Origin: Phenylobacterium deserti
GTDB taxonomy: Bacteria > Pseudomonadota > Alphaproteobacteria > Caulobacterales > Caulobacteraceae
DNA: 64,000 nucleotides
Assembly (NCBI RefSeq): GCF_003254705.1
Contig: NZ_QFYR01000001.1
Span: 558,001-622,000 of the forward strand
Reading direction: 5' to 3'
The notes below the pieces were generated by a model. That model was given only the letters and a program-made list of their open reading frames with translations. It ran no database searches and was not told the origin of the DNA. The first letter of the stretch is position 1. Each line of letters begins with the position of its first letter. Position numbers and translations under genes: made by a program. Positions 48,004-55,367 of this stretch are shown here, piece by piece.

Positions 48004-48144
48004 GTCTATCCCCTTGCGGCCCGGTAGCGGGGAAGACTGAAAGCCCCCGGTCCGCGCTCGCGGCGGGGCGTATGGCGCCAGCGAGTCCGCCGGGCCAGAC
48101 GATGAGCATCAAAAACTCGATAGAGGCAGACTATGTCGCACCTT

Positions 48145-48164
48145 GACCGTCCGGGAGGGCGGTC
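48145..48164. promoter_or_regulatory. Hairpin in a small-gene intergenic region
   Basis: GACCGTCC, loop GGGA, GGGCGGTC: an 8-bp stem with one G-T pair. It lies in the 249-base gap between the 34-aa gene and the lipoprotein gene. No T-run. It might be a terminator of the minus-strand lipoprotein transcript. Confidence 0.35.
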
Positions 48165-48252
48165 AACTGCGGCGCAGGCGCGCAGACGCCGGAGAACCGC
48201 GTTATAACGCGCCGCCCGATGGGCGCGTGGCGCGGCTCTCCGGCTGTTCAGC

Positions 48253-48567
48253 CTATTGGGCCGCGGACGGGTTCTGGACGCCCACCGCGCCGCCGGGCGC
48301 AACGCCGCCGGGAGGCGCCGACGCGGCCGCGCCATCCTGGCTCACGGTCATGCCGTCCTGAACCGAGTGGCCCGAGGGTGTAGCGTTCTCCGCTCCCTGA
48401 TGCGCGCTGCCGGTGGCGGCGATGGTGCCATTCCCGGTCGCGGTCGCCACGCCATGGTCGCCCGGCGCCGTTGCGCCGTCCGCCGTCTGGGGGGACTTGT
48501 CGCAAGCCACGAGCAGGCAGGCGCCCGCCAGAAGGGCCGCTGCCGCGCCAAGAGATCCAGTCTTCAT
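48253..48567 (-). CDS. Small lipoprotein (104 aa)
   Basis: A 104-aa lipoprotein: signal ending LVAC (Cys about 22), then a Gly/Ala/Ser-rich disordered tail. GAGGAG and GGAAG lie just upstream of ATG 48567. It is divergent from the 63-aa gene, sharing an AT-rich promoter region. Function unknown. Confidence 0.65.
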   Translation of the reverse strand: MKTGSLGAAAALLAGACLLVACDKSPQTADGATAPGDHGVATATGNGTIAATGSAHQGAENATPSGHSVQDGMTVSQDGAAASAPPGGVAPGGAVGVQNPSAAQ

Positions 48568-48656
48568 TGCTTCCGCTCCTCGGATCGATTTCGTCCTGCG
48601 CAATACGAAATCTGCGCGCCATGGTTCCGCCTTCGCCAAGTACGGGTCTGCGTCGT

Positions 48657-48688
48657 TGATCAAATGATCATACAGTTATAACTATACC
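48657..48688. promoter_or_regulatory. AT-rich palindromic promoter region between two small genes
   Basis: TGATCA occurs twice (48657-48662 and 48665-48670), followed by the 10-bp palindrome AGTTATAACT (48674-48683). A -10-like TATAAC (48677-48682) lies inside the palindrome, and TTGATC (48656-48661) is 15 bases before it. This is unusually AT-rich for the window and is probably a regulated promoter for the 63-aa gene. Confidence 0.45.
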
Positions 48689-48712
48689 CAGAGTGGTGCT
48701 GCGGAGGTGGGT

Positions 48713-48904
48713 ATGCGTTTCGAACTGCAGCAGGTGGGCGCCGAATGGATCGTCGCTCGCTCTGGCGTGGAGCTCGCCCGCTTTGAAAGCCAGCAGCTCG
48801 CCCTGGAGGACGTGGCCGCCCGGCTGGAGGCCGAGGGCGATCCCGAGGCCCCCAACGGTCTGTCTCTCAACTTCGCCCGCCCCGCAGCAGCCGACGAGAC
48901 CTGA
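48713..48904 (+). CDS. Small hypothetical protein (63 aa)
   Basis: A 63-aa soluble protein: MRFELQQVGAEWIVAR at the start, then a helix (QLALEDVAARLEAEG, about 28-42) and a short polar tail. GGAGG lies five bases before ATG 48713. The alternating hydrophobic start suggests a small beta hairpin followed by a helix. No family recognised. Confidence 0.6.
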   Translation: MRFELQQVGAEWIVARSGVELARFESQQLALEDVAARLEAEGDPEAPNGLSLNFARPAAADET

Positions 48905-48956
48905 ACCCCACGCGCTGCTGACGCCTTTAGGCGACTCCACAAGCCGGAGCTGCCCC

Positions 48957-49190
48957 ATGACAGACGTCGCCCCGAACACGCCCTCCACAGATACGACCGC
49001 TGAGCTGCAGATCGCCGAGGTCGACTTCAAAGCCGGTCCGGTCAGCCTGCAGGCGCGCGTACGGGTCACACCGGCCGGGCTGCTTGCGATCGGCGGCCTG
49101 GTGAGCAGCATTCTGTTGTCATCCGCCGTGATCGTCTGGACGGCGACCTCCGTGGCTCGGCGGCACCCGATCACCACGTTGCGGCGCTAG
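48957..49190 (+). CDS. Small membrane protein (77 aa)
   Basis: A 77-aa protein with a polar N-terminus and a single membrane helix (about 43-64, LLAIGGLVSSILLSSAVIVW) ending in a basic tail. It follows the 63-aa gene by 52 bases in the same direction. Function unknown. Confidence 0.55.
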   Translation: MTDVAPNTPSTDTTAELQIAEVDFKAGPVSLQARVRVTPAGLLAIGGLVSSILLSSAVIVWTATSVARRHPITTLRR

Positions 49191-49322
49191 CCGGAGGGCT
49201 TCCGAACATAACAGCTGGGTGAACGGCGCGGTTCAGGGGCGGTTCAAGTGCGCCCCCTTACAACCAGTCCCATCAACAGCGTCGGCCACCTGACCGGCGC
49301 GGCCCCAAACAAGGATCGGGAC

Positions 49323-49709
49323 ATGACCAAGTCGAAGTTCGCCCGCATCGCCGTCGCGGCCGCCATGACCGGCGCCGTGGCGCTCCCCGCCACCCAGGCC
49401 GCCGCGGCCGACCGCAAGACCGAGCGCGCCGTGGTGGGCGCCCTGATCGGCGGCGTCGCCGGCGCAGCGGTCGGCAACGGCGACAAGGGCGCCATCGCTG
49501 TCGGCGCCCTGGCTGGCGCGGCTCTCGGCGCCGCCACCGGCAACGACCGCGATCGCCGCTACAGCCGCTCGTACCGCACCCAGCGGCCCTACTACGCCAA
49601 CGACCGGTACTACGGCGGCTACGACCGTCGCTATGACCGCCGGTATGACAACCGTTACGCCTACAGCTCGGGTCGCCCGGCTTACGGCTACGGATACTAC
49701 GGCCGCTAA
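49323..49709 (+). CDS. Glycine-zipper 2TM-domain protein
   Basis: A 128-aa protein: a signal peptide (1-29, ending AAA), a glycine zipper (about 36-72, VGALIGGVAGAAVGNG) and a Tyr/Arg-rich C-terminus (YGGYDRRYDRRYDNR). Similar proteins sit in or near the outer membrane and are linked to envelope stability. The ATG at 49323 gives a good signal peptide. A perfect hairpin follows the stop. Confidence 0.75.
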   Translation: MTKSKFARIAVAAAMTGAVALPATQAAAADRKTERAVVGALIGGVAGAAVGNGDKGAIAVGALAGAALGAATGNDRDRRYSRSYRTQRPYYANDRYYGGYDRRYDRRYDNRYAYSSGRPAYGYGYYGR

Positions 49710-49720
49710 GCCGTAGTTCA

Positions 49721-49760
49721 GGCGCCCTCCTCCATTCCCGTCCCTCAGGGGGAGGGCGCC
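49721..49760. terminator. Two-way terminator hairpin
   Basis: GGCGCCCTCC (49721-49730) and GGAGGGCGCC (49751-49760) form a perfect 10-bp stem around a 20-base loop. The loop contains the stop of the convergent GNAT gene (49745), so this hairpin overlaps the end of that gene and can end transcripts from both sides. Confidence 0.6.
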
Positions 49761-50269
49761 GCCCCTTTCGACAGCACGAAGAGAACGGACGGGTCATCGC
49801 CGTCCAGCCGACGGGAAACCACCCGATACCCGAGCCGCTGTAGGATCGCGGCGGAGGGCGCATTGTCCGGGTGCACCGTGGCCCGGATCTGCGCCAGGTC
49901 CAGGTCCCCAAGCGCCCAGCGGGTCAGCCCCCTCGCAAGCTCCAGCCCAAGACCGCGTCCCCACCATCTGGGGCCCAAGCCGTAGATGAGTTCTTCCGGC
50001 TCGCCCTCGGGACGAGCCAACCCGCCCCAGCCGATCAGCCGCCCTTCAAAAAGCACCGCGCCCGTGCCGTAGCCGTGGCGCTGGACGTTCCGCCTGGAGG
50101 CTTCGATCCAGGCGGCGGTCTCGTCCGTGGAGAGCGGGCGCCCCTCCCCCACGAAACGCATCGTCCCAGGGTCAGCGGTCAGAGCCGCGAGCGCGGGCAG
50201 ATCTTCCGACTCGAAGGTCCGGAAGCTCAACCGCTCCGTCTGGAACGCGTTTCTCAGCCGGCCGTGCAC
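49745..50269 (-). CDS. GNAT family N-acetyltransferase
   Basis: A 174-aa acetyltransferase of the RimJ/RimL type. It has the TERLSFRTFESEDLPAL start region (about 9-24), the acetyl-CoA site GLGPRWWGRGLGLELARG (near 105-122) and ATVHPDNAPSAAILQRLGY (near 138-156). It starts from GTG 50269, overlapping the Rrf2 gene by 16 bases. The substrate is unknown. Confidence 0.78.
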   Translation of the reverse strand: MHGRLRNAFQTERLSFRTFESEDLPALAALTADPGTMRFVGEGRPLSTDETAAWIEASRRNVQRHGYGTGAVLFEGRLIGWGGLARPEGEPEELIYGLGPRWWGRGLGLELARGLTRWALGDLDLAQIRATVHPDNAPSAAILQRLGYRVVSRRLDGDDPSVLFVLSKGAAPSP

Positions 50270-50691
50270 TCGGCCATCCGTCGATCGAAATCGCGGGCCA
50301 GTTCGCCGATGCTGATCTCGCCGAACCGCGACAGCAAGCGCTGCTCGGCCTCGCGAAGCGCCTCTCCGACGGCCGCGTTCACCGCCTGCTCGACCAGGCA
50401 TTTCGGATCGTCGTCGGCCACGCCGATGGCGAAGACCGTAGGCTCGCCCAACGCCTCATAGACGTCGCGCAGCGTGATCTCGTCCAGCGAACGCGCCAGC
50501 GCCCAGCCGCCGCCGTGCCCCTTTACGGAGGTGAGGTACCCGCGTTCCCGCAGGCCCGCCATGGTCCGGCGGACTACCACAGGATTGGTGTTCAGCATCC
50601 GCGCGATCAGCTCGGACGTCACAGGTCCGTCGTGCCGATCCATGTGGATCAGGACGTGGAGCATGCGGGAAAGGCGGCTGTCGGCGCGCAT
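50254..50691 (-). CDS. Rrf2 family transcriptional regulator
   Basis: A 145-aa regulator with a winged helix (RMLHVLIHMDRHDGPVTSE, split at about 9-28; HTH at TSELIARMLNTNPVVVRR) and ALAR/LRDVYEALGEP motifs. It has only one Cys (about residue 97), so it does not have the three Cys needed for an iron-sulphur cluster. It is divergent from the CxxC flavoprotein and probably binds the inverted repeat between them. Confidence 0.88.
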   Translation of the reverse strand: MRADSRLSRMLHVLIHMDRHDGPVTSELIARMLNTNPVVVRRTMAGLRERGYLTSVKGHGGGWALARSLDEITLRDVYEALGEPTVFAIGVADDDPKCLVEQAVNAAVGEALREAEQRLLSRFGEISIGELARDFDRRMAECTAG

Positions 50692-50755
50692 CGCGCGACC
50701 TTAGCCCGAACGATCACGAAACAACAGGAGTTGCATAACTCATTTTGCGGCGCCA

Positions 50756-50780
50756 TCATGTAACCCATGAGATTACATGA
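50756..50780. promoter_or_regulatory. Operator candidate for the Rrf2 regulator
   Basis: TCATGTAA (50756-50763) and TTACATGA (50773-50780) form a perfect 8-bp inverted repeat with a nine-base spacer, ending ten bases before the flavoprotein start. A second smaller repeat GAGTT-GCAT-AACTC lies at 50728-50741. The size and spacing fit a dimeric Rrf2 regulator. Confidence 0.55.
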
Positions 50781-50790
50781 GGAGCACGCC

Positions 50791-51693
50791 ATGCCCTATG
50801 ACGCCATCATTGTTGGCGGCAGCTTCGCCGGCTTGTCCGCCGCCATGCAGCTGGTTCGCGCCCGCCGGCGCATCCTGATGATCGATGCGGGTCAGCCGCG
50901 GAACAGGTTCGCCGAAGCCGCGCACGGATTCCTGGGTCAGGACGGCGTCGCTCCAGCGACCCTCATGCGGGAGGGCCTGCGTCAGCTGTCCGCCTACCCA
51001 ACCTTCGACTTCGTCCACGGCGCCGCGTTGGAAGCCGCACACGAAGGCGATCAGTTTGAGGTCCGGCTATCGGATGGCGTCGAGGTGTCCGCCGCTCGTC
51101 TGGTGCTGGCCACGGGCGTCTCCGACGAGCTGCCCCTGCCGTCGATGGCTCCGCGCTGGGGCGTCAGCGTCCTGCACTGCCCCTATTGCCACGGTTATGA
51201 GGTGCGGGATCGACCGATCGCGGTGATCGCCAACCACCCGGCGGCGGCGCACCAGGGGCTGCTGCTGCCCGACTGGGGGCCGACGACCTATTTCACCCAG
51301 GGCCAGTTCGAGCCCACCGCCGAAGAGGCGGCGCAGTTGTCAGCCCGCGGCGTGGCCATCGAGCGCACGCCCGTGGTCGAACTGCTGGGCGAGGGCGCGG
51401 CCACCGAAGCCCTGCGGCTGGCCGACGGCCGCATCGTTGCAGCCGGCGCGGTGTTCACCGCCCCCAAGACGCGCCTGGCCAGTCCGCTTGCCGAGCAGCT
51501 GGGTTGCGCAATGGCTGACGGCATGACCGGGCCGCACATCCAGGTGGACGAGCTGAAGCGCACCAGCGTCGAAGGCGTGTTCGCGGCGGGCGACGCGGCC
51601 CAGCCGATGCACAACGCCACCCTCGCCTCCGCAGCCGGGGTGATGGCCGGCGTCTCGGCGCACCGTTCCCTGGTGATGGCCGCCGCGGTCTAA
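50791..51693 (+). CDS. Thioredoxin-reductase-like FAD protein with CPYCHG motif
   Basis: A 300-aa flavoprotein. FAD-binding GGSFAGLSAA is at about 8-17, the redox pair in HCPYCHGYE near 130, and the C-terminal FAD motif GVFAAGDAA near 262. As in the other flavoprotein at 17322, the second nucleotide site is degraded (IAVIANHPAAAHQG in place of GxGxxA; no HRR). CPYCHG with loss of the NADPH site recalls the dithiol oxidases HlmI/GliT/DepH. AGGAG lies six bases before ATG 50791. Expression is probably under the divergent Rrf2 regulator. Confidence 0.82.
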   Translation: MPYDAIIVGGSFAGLSAAMQLVRARRRILMIDAGQPRNRFAEAAHGFLGQDGVAPATLMREGLRQLSAYPTFDFVHGAALEAAHEGDQFEVRLSDGVEVSAARLVLATGVSDELPLPSMAPRWGVSVLHCPYCHGYEVRDRPIAVIANHPAAAHQGLLLPDWGPTTYFTQGQFEPTAEEAAQLSARGVAIERTPVVELLGEGAATEALRLADGRIVAAGAVFTAPKTRLASPLAEQLGCAMADGMTGPHIQVDELKRTSVEGVFAAGDAAQPMHNATLASAAGVMAGVSAHRSLVMAAAV

Positions 51694-51695
51694 GG

Positions 51696-52508
51696 TCAGC
51701 GACGGGCCGTCCGGCCGACGTTGGCGCCCAGCAGGTCGGTCCAGCGCCAGCGGTTCTGGCCCAGCGCGACGCGCGCGCCGCCCTCGTTCATGGAGAGCAG
51801 GACCAGACCCTGGACGGGCTGGCGCTTGCACGCCTCGGGGGCGAAGGCGACCTCGAGCATGATGGCCTGCCGAACGCCAGCCAGGCCCTTGCCTTCCTGG
51901 CCGGGCGTGCGGATCCAGTCGCCGTTCCAGACCAGCATGGCGCGGCCGCCGACGCTGGGGTCGCGACCCGCCTGAAGGATCGCGGCGCGCACTTCCGGGT
52001 CGCGGCGCAGAGCGGCCTGGATCCGGCGGACCATGTCGCAGGGCCGCCCGCCTTCTCCGGCGCCCGTGCCGCCAACGCCGTCGCCGCCGTCGCCCGACCC
52101 GGCGGTGATCGCACCGGCCGCTTGGGCCTCCGTCAGGGTGGCGACCGGCTCCGGCGGCGCAGGCGTAGGCGTGGGGGCGACCGGCAGCGGCTGCACGTCC
52201 GGCGGCGGATTGCGCGGCGCGCGTATGTTGGGTCGCGGGGGCGCCTTCGCGGGAGCCGGCGGGGCGGGGGCCTTGGGCGCCGGCGCGGGATCGGCCGGTT
52301 TCGGCGTTTCCACCGGCAACTCAGGCGCCGGCGGCGGGGGCGGGGGATCCGGCGGCGCCAGGATCAGCGGCATCACCGGCGGCTCGGGCGGAAAGGTCGT
52401 CTCAGCAGTTCGCTGCACCTGCCATGTGAGCAGTCCAGCCACCAGACCCGCGTGCGCCACAAGGCTCAAGGCCATCGGCCCGAGCCCCTTTTTCAGGCGC
52501 CTACTCAT
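51696..52508 (-). CDS. TonB-like protein with Pro-rich linker
   Basis: A 270-aa protein: one N-terminal membrane helix (about 12-31, MALSLVAHAGLVAGLLTW), a Pro-rich periplasmic linker (about 40-125) like TonB, and a C-terminal domain (150-265) with conserved DMVRRIQAALRRDPEVR, VWNGDW and NRWRWTDLL. The C-terminal domain is not the classic TonB fold as far as I can tell. It may link inner and outer membranes. It is divergent from the OmpA-family lipoprotein gene. Confidence 0.68.
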   Translation of the reverse strand: MSRRLKKGLGPMALSLVAHAGLVAGLLTWQVQRTAETTFPPEPPVMPLILAPPDPPPPPPAPELPVETPKPADPAPAPKAPAPPAPAKAPPRPNIRAPRNPPPDVQPLPVAPTPTPAPPEPVATLTEAQAAGAITAGSGDGGDGVGGTGAGEGGRPCDMVRRIQAALRRDPEVRAAILQAGRDPSVGGRAMLVWNGDWIRTPGQEGKGLAGVRQAIMLEVAFAPEACKRQPVQGLVLLSMNEGGARVALGQNRWRWTDLLGANVGRTARR

Positions 52509-52745
52509 TGCTGCTCCGAAATGACGTCCGACGTGAGCGGCTTACGCGACCACCCTACCGCGTCAGCAAAGTGGCGAGCGCCCTCGGAGAGGTGCGGCAA
52601 ATAGGGCGAACCCGCCCCAATTCACGGCCAAGCTGCCGGATTCCGGCCACGGGTGCGTCATAACGCCGCCATGCGGAGTCCGTCACCGTCAGGCTCGGCG
52701 CGAAGTCGGGGTGTTGGCGCCCCACGCTAGGAGGACACATACTTG
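52509..52745. other. Divergent intergenic region between tonB-like and ompA-like genes
   Basis: A 237-base gap that must hold both promoters. It has one small palindrome GCCGGA-T-TCCGGC (52635-52647) and the AGGAGG of the ompA-like gene just before it. I see no other gene or repeat in it. Confidence 0.4.
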
Positions 52746-53294
52746 ATGCAAGCGAAGCTTAAGACCGCGGCCCTGACGGGCGTTCTGCTGGTGGCCGGCG
52801 TGGCCACGAGCGGCTGCGCCAGTCACCGCTTCGTGCGGGACCAGGTGGCGGTGGTCGACACCCGCGTCACCACGGTCGAAGGCACCGCCGGCGAGGCGCT
52901 CCAGCGGGCCAACGCCGCCCACAAGCTGGCCGAAGGCAAGTTCCTCTACGAGGTCGTCCTTTCCGACGACTCGGTGAAGTTCCCCGTCGACCGCCACGCC
53001 CTGTCGCCCGAAGCTGAAGCCCGGCTCGCCGAGCTGGCCCAGCGCCTGAAGGGCGAGAACAAGAACGTGTACCTGGAAATCCAGGGCTACACCGACGCCA
53101 CCGGCGACGAGCAGTACAACGACCACCTGGGCGAAGCCCGGGCCGAAGCAGTCCGCAAGTACCTGTCCCGTCAGGGCGTCGCGCTGAACCGTATGGCGAC
53201 GATTTCCTACGGCGAAGAGCAGCCTGTGGCTCCGAACGACACCGAGGAAGGCCGGGCGCAAAACCGGCGCGTGGCGATCGTCGTCCTGAGCTGA
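52746..53294 (+). CDS. OmpA-family lipoprotein
   Basis: A 182-aa lipoprotein: signal with TSGC (lipidation Cys at about 23), a short helical region (TRVTTVEGTAGEALQRANAA) and an OmpA domain (about 75-180) with the peptidoglycan-binding GYTDATGDEQYNDHLGEARA (near 114) and NRRVAIVV. It probably anchors the outer membrane to the cell wall. ATG 52746 is preferred over TTG 52743; AGGAGG lies about ten bases upstream. Confidence 0.9.
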   Translation: MQAKLKTAALTGVLLVAGVATSGCASHRFVRDQVAVVDTRVTTVEGTAGEALQRANAAHKLAEGKFLYEVVLSDDSVKFPVDRHALSPEAEARLAELAQRLKGENKNVYLEIQGYTDATGDEQYNDHLGEARAEAVRKYLSRQGVALNRMATISYGEEQPVAPNDTEEGRAQNRRVAIVVLS

Positions 53295-53301
53295 CGAGGT
53301 C

Positions 53302-53329
53302 CGGCGGCGGCCCGCGTGGGTCGCCGCCG
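53302..53329. terminator. Strong two-way terminator hairpin
   Basis: CGGCGGCG, a G-T pair and CCC lead to loop GCGT, then GGG and CGCCGCCG: a 12-bp stem between the ends at 53294 and 53341. No long T-run. Confidence 0.7.
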
Positions 53330-53340
53330 CCCTTGCAATC

Positions 53341-54069
53341 TCACGCCGGCAGCTCGCCGGCCAACCAGCGGCGCAGCAATTCGCTGGTCTCCTCAGGCTT
53401 TTCCAGCGGCGGCAGGTGCCCGCAGCGGTGGAACAGGTGGAACGCCGGCCTCGGCAGTTCCCGGAACATGGCGACCGCTTCGGCCGGCGGCGTCAGTTGA
53501 TCGCGATCTCCGACCGCCACCAGCGTGGGCGCGGTGATCTGCGGCAGAAGCGGCCTCGAATCCACACGCCCGATGATGGCGGTCTGCTGGCGCACGAAGG
53601 CTTCGCCGCCGACGCGCCGGGCCATGACCTTGACCTCGTCCCCCACCGGGCCGTCGAGGTGGCGGGCGTCCACCAGCTTGGGCAGCAGCCTGTCGGTGAC
53701 GCCCTGGAAGCGGCCGGCGGCCAACGACTTCAGGCCCATCTCGCGCGCGGCGCGCCGCGACGGCGGATCGGGCGCGGCGGTCGTGTCAAACAGGGCGAGA
53801 GCCGCCACCCGGTCCGGGGCCTGGCGGACCACCTCGAACGCCACATAGCCGCCCATTGACAGCCCGATCAGCACGAAGGGGCCTGCCGGCGCCTCGTCCA
53901 GCAGGCGCGCAGCCATGGCCCCAATGCTGTCGTCCTGCAGGGTGTCGGCGACAAAGGTCTCGCCCAGGTCGGAAAGGGCGACGCGCTGGTCCTGCCACAG
54001 GCGCTCGTCGTTCAGCAGGCCCGGCACGAAGACCAGCGGTGTTCCGGAAGGGGCGAGGGCGGACATCAT
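53341..54069 (-). CDS. Alpha/beta hydrolase
   Basis: A 242-aa alpha/beta hydrolase. The nucleophile elbow is GLSMGG (Ser near 70), the catalytic His is in HRCGHLPPLEKPEE (near 217), and Asp is in VGDRDQLTPP (near 192). No signal peptide. The substrate cannot be predicted. It lies downstream of the glycosyltransferase on the same strand. Confidence 0.85.
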   Translation of the reverse strand: MMSALAPSGTPLVFVPGLLNDERLWQDQRVALSDLGETFVADTLQDDSIGAMAARLLDEAPAGPFVLIGLSMGGYVAFEVVRQAPDRVAALALFDTTAAPDPPSRRAAREMGLKSLAAGRFQGVTDRLLPKLVDARHLDGPVGDEVKVMARRVGGEAFVRQQTAIIGRVDSRPLLPQITAPTLVAVGDRDQLTPPAEAVAMFRELPRPAFHLFHRCGHLPPLEKPEETSELLRRWLAGELPA

Positions 54070-54109
54070 CTTCCCCTATCGCGAGGGGCGCCCGCCTGTC
54101 GCGGTCAAT

Positions 54110-55330
54110 TCAGGTGACGAGCGCCGGACGCGGTCCGCGCTGGAAGGGCAGCAGACGGGCCGCCGCCGCACCGAGCAGGAAGGCTGCGGCGCGCGTCCGC
54201 CCCATCAGCCGGGCCAGGGCGGCGAGATAGCCGACGCCTTCGCGCAAGCGAGCCGACAGCAGGGCCTCGCGCGCACGCCAGCGGAGCGGACGGGCGACCT
54301 CCCCCACCAAGTGACGGCCATAGGGGTGGACGCGGAACGCCTCGGCCAGCTCGTTCAGCAGGGCCCGGTCGTCCACCACTTCGCGGCAGCCGTACTTGCC
54401 GTTCAGGATGCGGCCGGCGATGGCGGTCTCCTCCGGCGTCGGTGGGGCCGCGCAGCTCAGGGCGCAGGCGTGCCGGAACTCGGCCAGCGCCGCCTTCCAC
54501 AGCTTGCGCCGGGCCAAGACGCAGCCGCGCTTCAGGTGCGCGGCCCGCAGGCGAACGGCCGGATCGGCGCTCCGCAGGGCGGCCGGCGCGAACTCCTCGA
54601 TCGGCATGGTGCAGAGCAGGTCGGCGAAGATCTTCTGATCGTATTCGATCCACTTTTCGAAGCTGCGGGCGGCGTCAAAGCCGTCAGCCTGGGAGCCGCG
54701 GGGGGCGTCGTGTTCCCGCTGCAGGAACAGGGGGCCTTCCACCCGCCGGCCTTCAAAGGCGCGCGCCAGGCGCAGGATCATCTCGTAGTCCTGCGAGCGG
54801 ACCAGGTCCTCGCGGAACACGCCCACCGTCTCGAAGGCGCTGCGCCGGACCAGGGTGGCGAACTGGAAGATGAAGAAGTCGTCCAGCAGGGCGGAGAACA
54901 GCTCCCCGTGCTCGCCGTCGGCGGGCCAGTAGCCGGGGCCGAAGATCCGCCGCTCGCCGGTCTGGGGATCGTCGCGGAAACGCTGGAAGCTGCCATAGGC
55001 GAACCCGGCGTCGGAGCCGTCCAGGGCGGCGCCCAGCCGCGCGGCGGCGTCGGGCAGCGCCAGGTCGTCGTCGTCGCAGATCCAGATGTAGTCGCCTCGC
55101 GCCTCTGAAAGGCCGAGGTTCACCGCCGCCGCCTTGCCGCGGTTCGGCTGACGGATGATGCGGATGGGTCCGGCGAGGCCCGCGAGCGCCTGGGCGACGT
55201 CCAGCTCCGAGCCATCGTCCACCACCAGGATCTCACTGAGCGGCCGGGTCTGGGCCAGCAGAGACTCCACGCATTGGCGAAGCAGCTGGGGCCGGTTCAT
55301 GGTCGGCACGATGGCGGTGATGCCGGTCAT
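54110..55330 (-). CDS. GT2 family glycosyltransferase
   Basis: A 406-aa GT2 enzyme. The N-terminal TAIVPTMNRPQLLRQCVESL (4-23), the nucleotide-sugar DxD in WICDDDDLALP (near 88) and a C-terminal helical region are present. It probably makes a surface polysaccharide with the flippase gene upstream. Starts at ATG 55330 or ATG 55342 are possible; neither has a strong ribosome site. Confidence 0.85.
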   Translation of the reverse strand: MTGITAIVPTMNRPQLLRQCVESLLAQTRPLSEILVVDDGSELDVAQALAGLAGPIRIIRQPNRGKAAAVNLGLSEARGDYIWICDDDDLALPDAAARLGAALDGSDAGFAYGSFQRFRDDPQTGERRIFGPGYWPADGEHGELFSALLDDFFIFQFATLVRRSAFETVGVFREDLVRSQDYEMILRLARAFEGRRVEGPLFLQREHDAPRGSQADGFDAARSFEKWIEYDQKIFADLLCTMPIEEFAPAALRSADPAVRLRAAHLKRGCVLARRKLWKAALAEFRHACALSCAAPPTPEETAIAGRILNGKYGCREVVDDRALLNELAEAFRVHPYGRHLVGEVARPLRWRAREALLSARLREGVGYLAALARLMGRTRAAAFLLGAAAARLLPFQRGPRPALVT

Positions 55331-55367
55331 AGGATTACCCATACGCGAACTGATACGCACCACGACT

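Noticed and set aside
48143-48361. A 72-codon plus-strand frame near the small-gene cluster
   Set aside because: It runs over a hairpin and antisense to the small lipoprotein, with no ribosome-binding site.
49231-49245. A second GTTC-N7-GTTC match (GTTCAGGGGCGGTTC) before the glycine-zipper gene
   Set aside because: About two such matches are expected by chance in 64 kb counting both strands, the gene has no repair role, and the site is 78 bases from the start.
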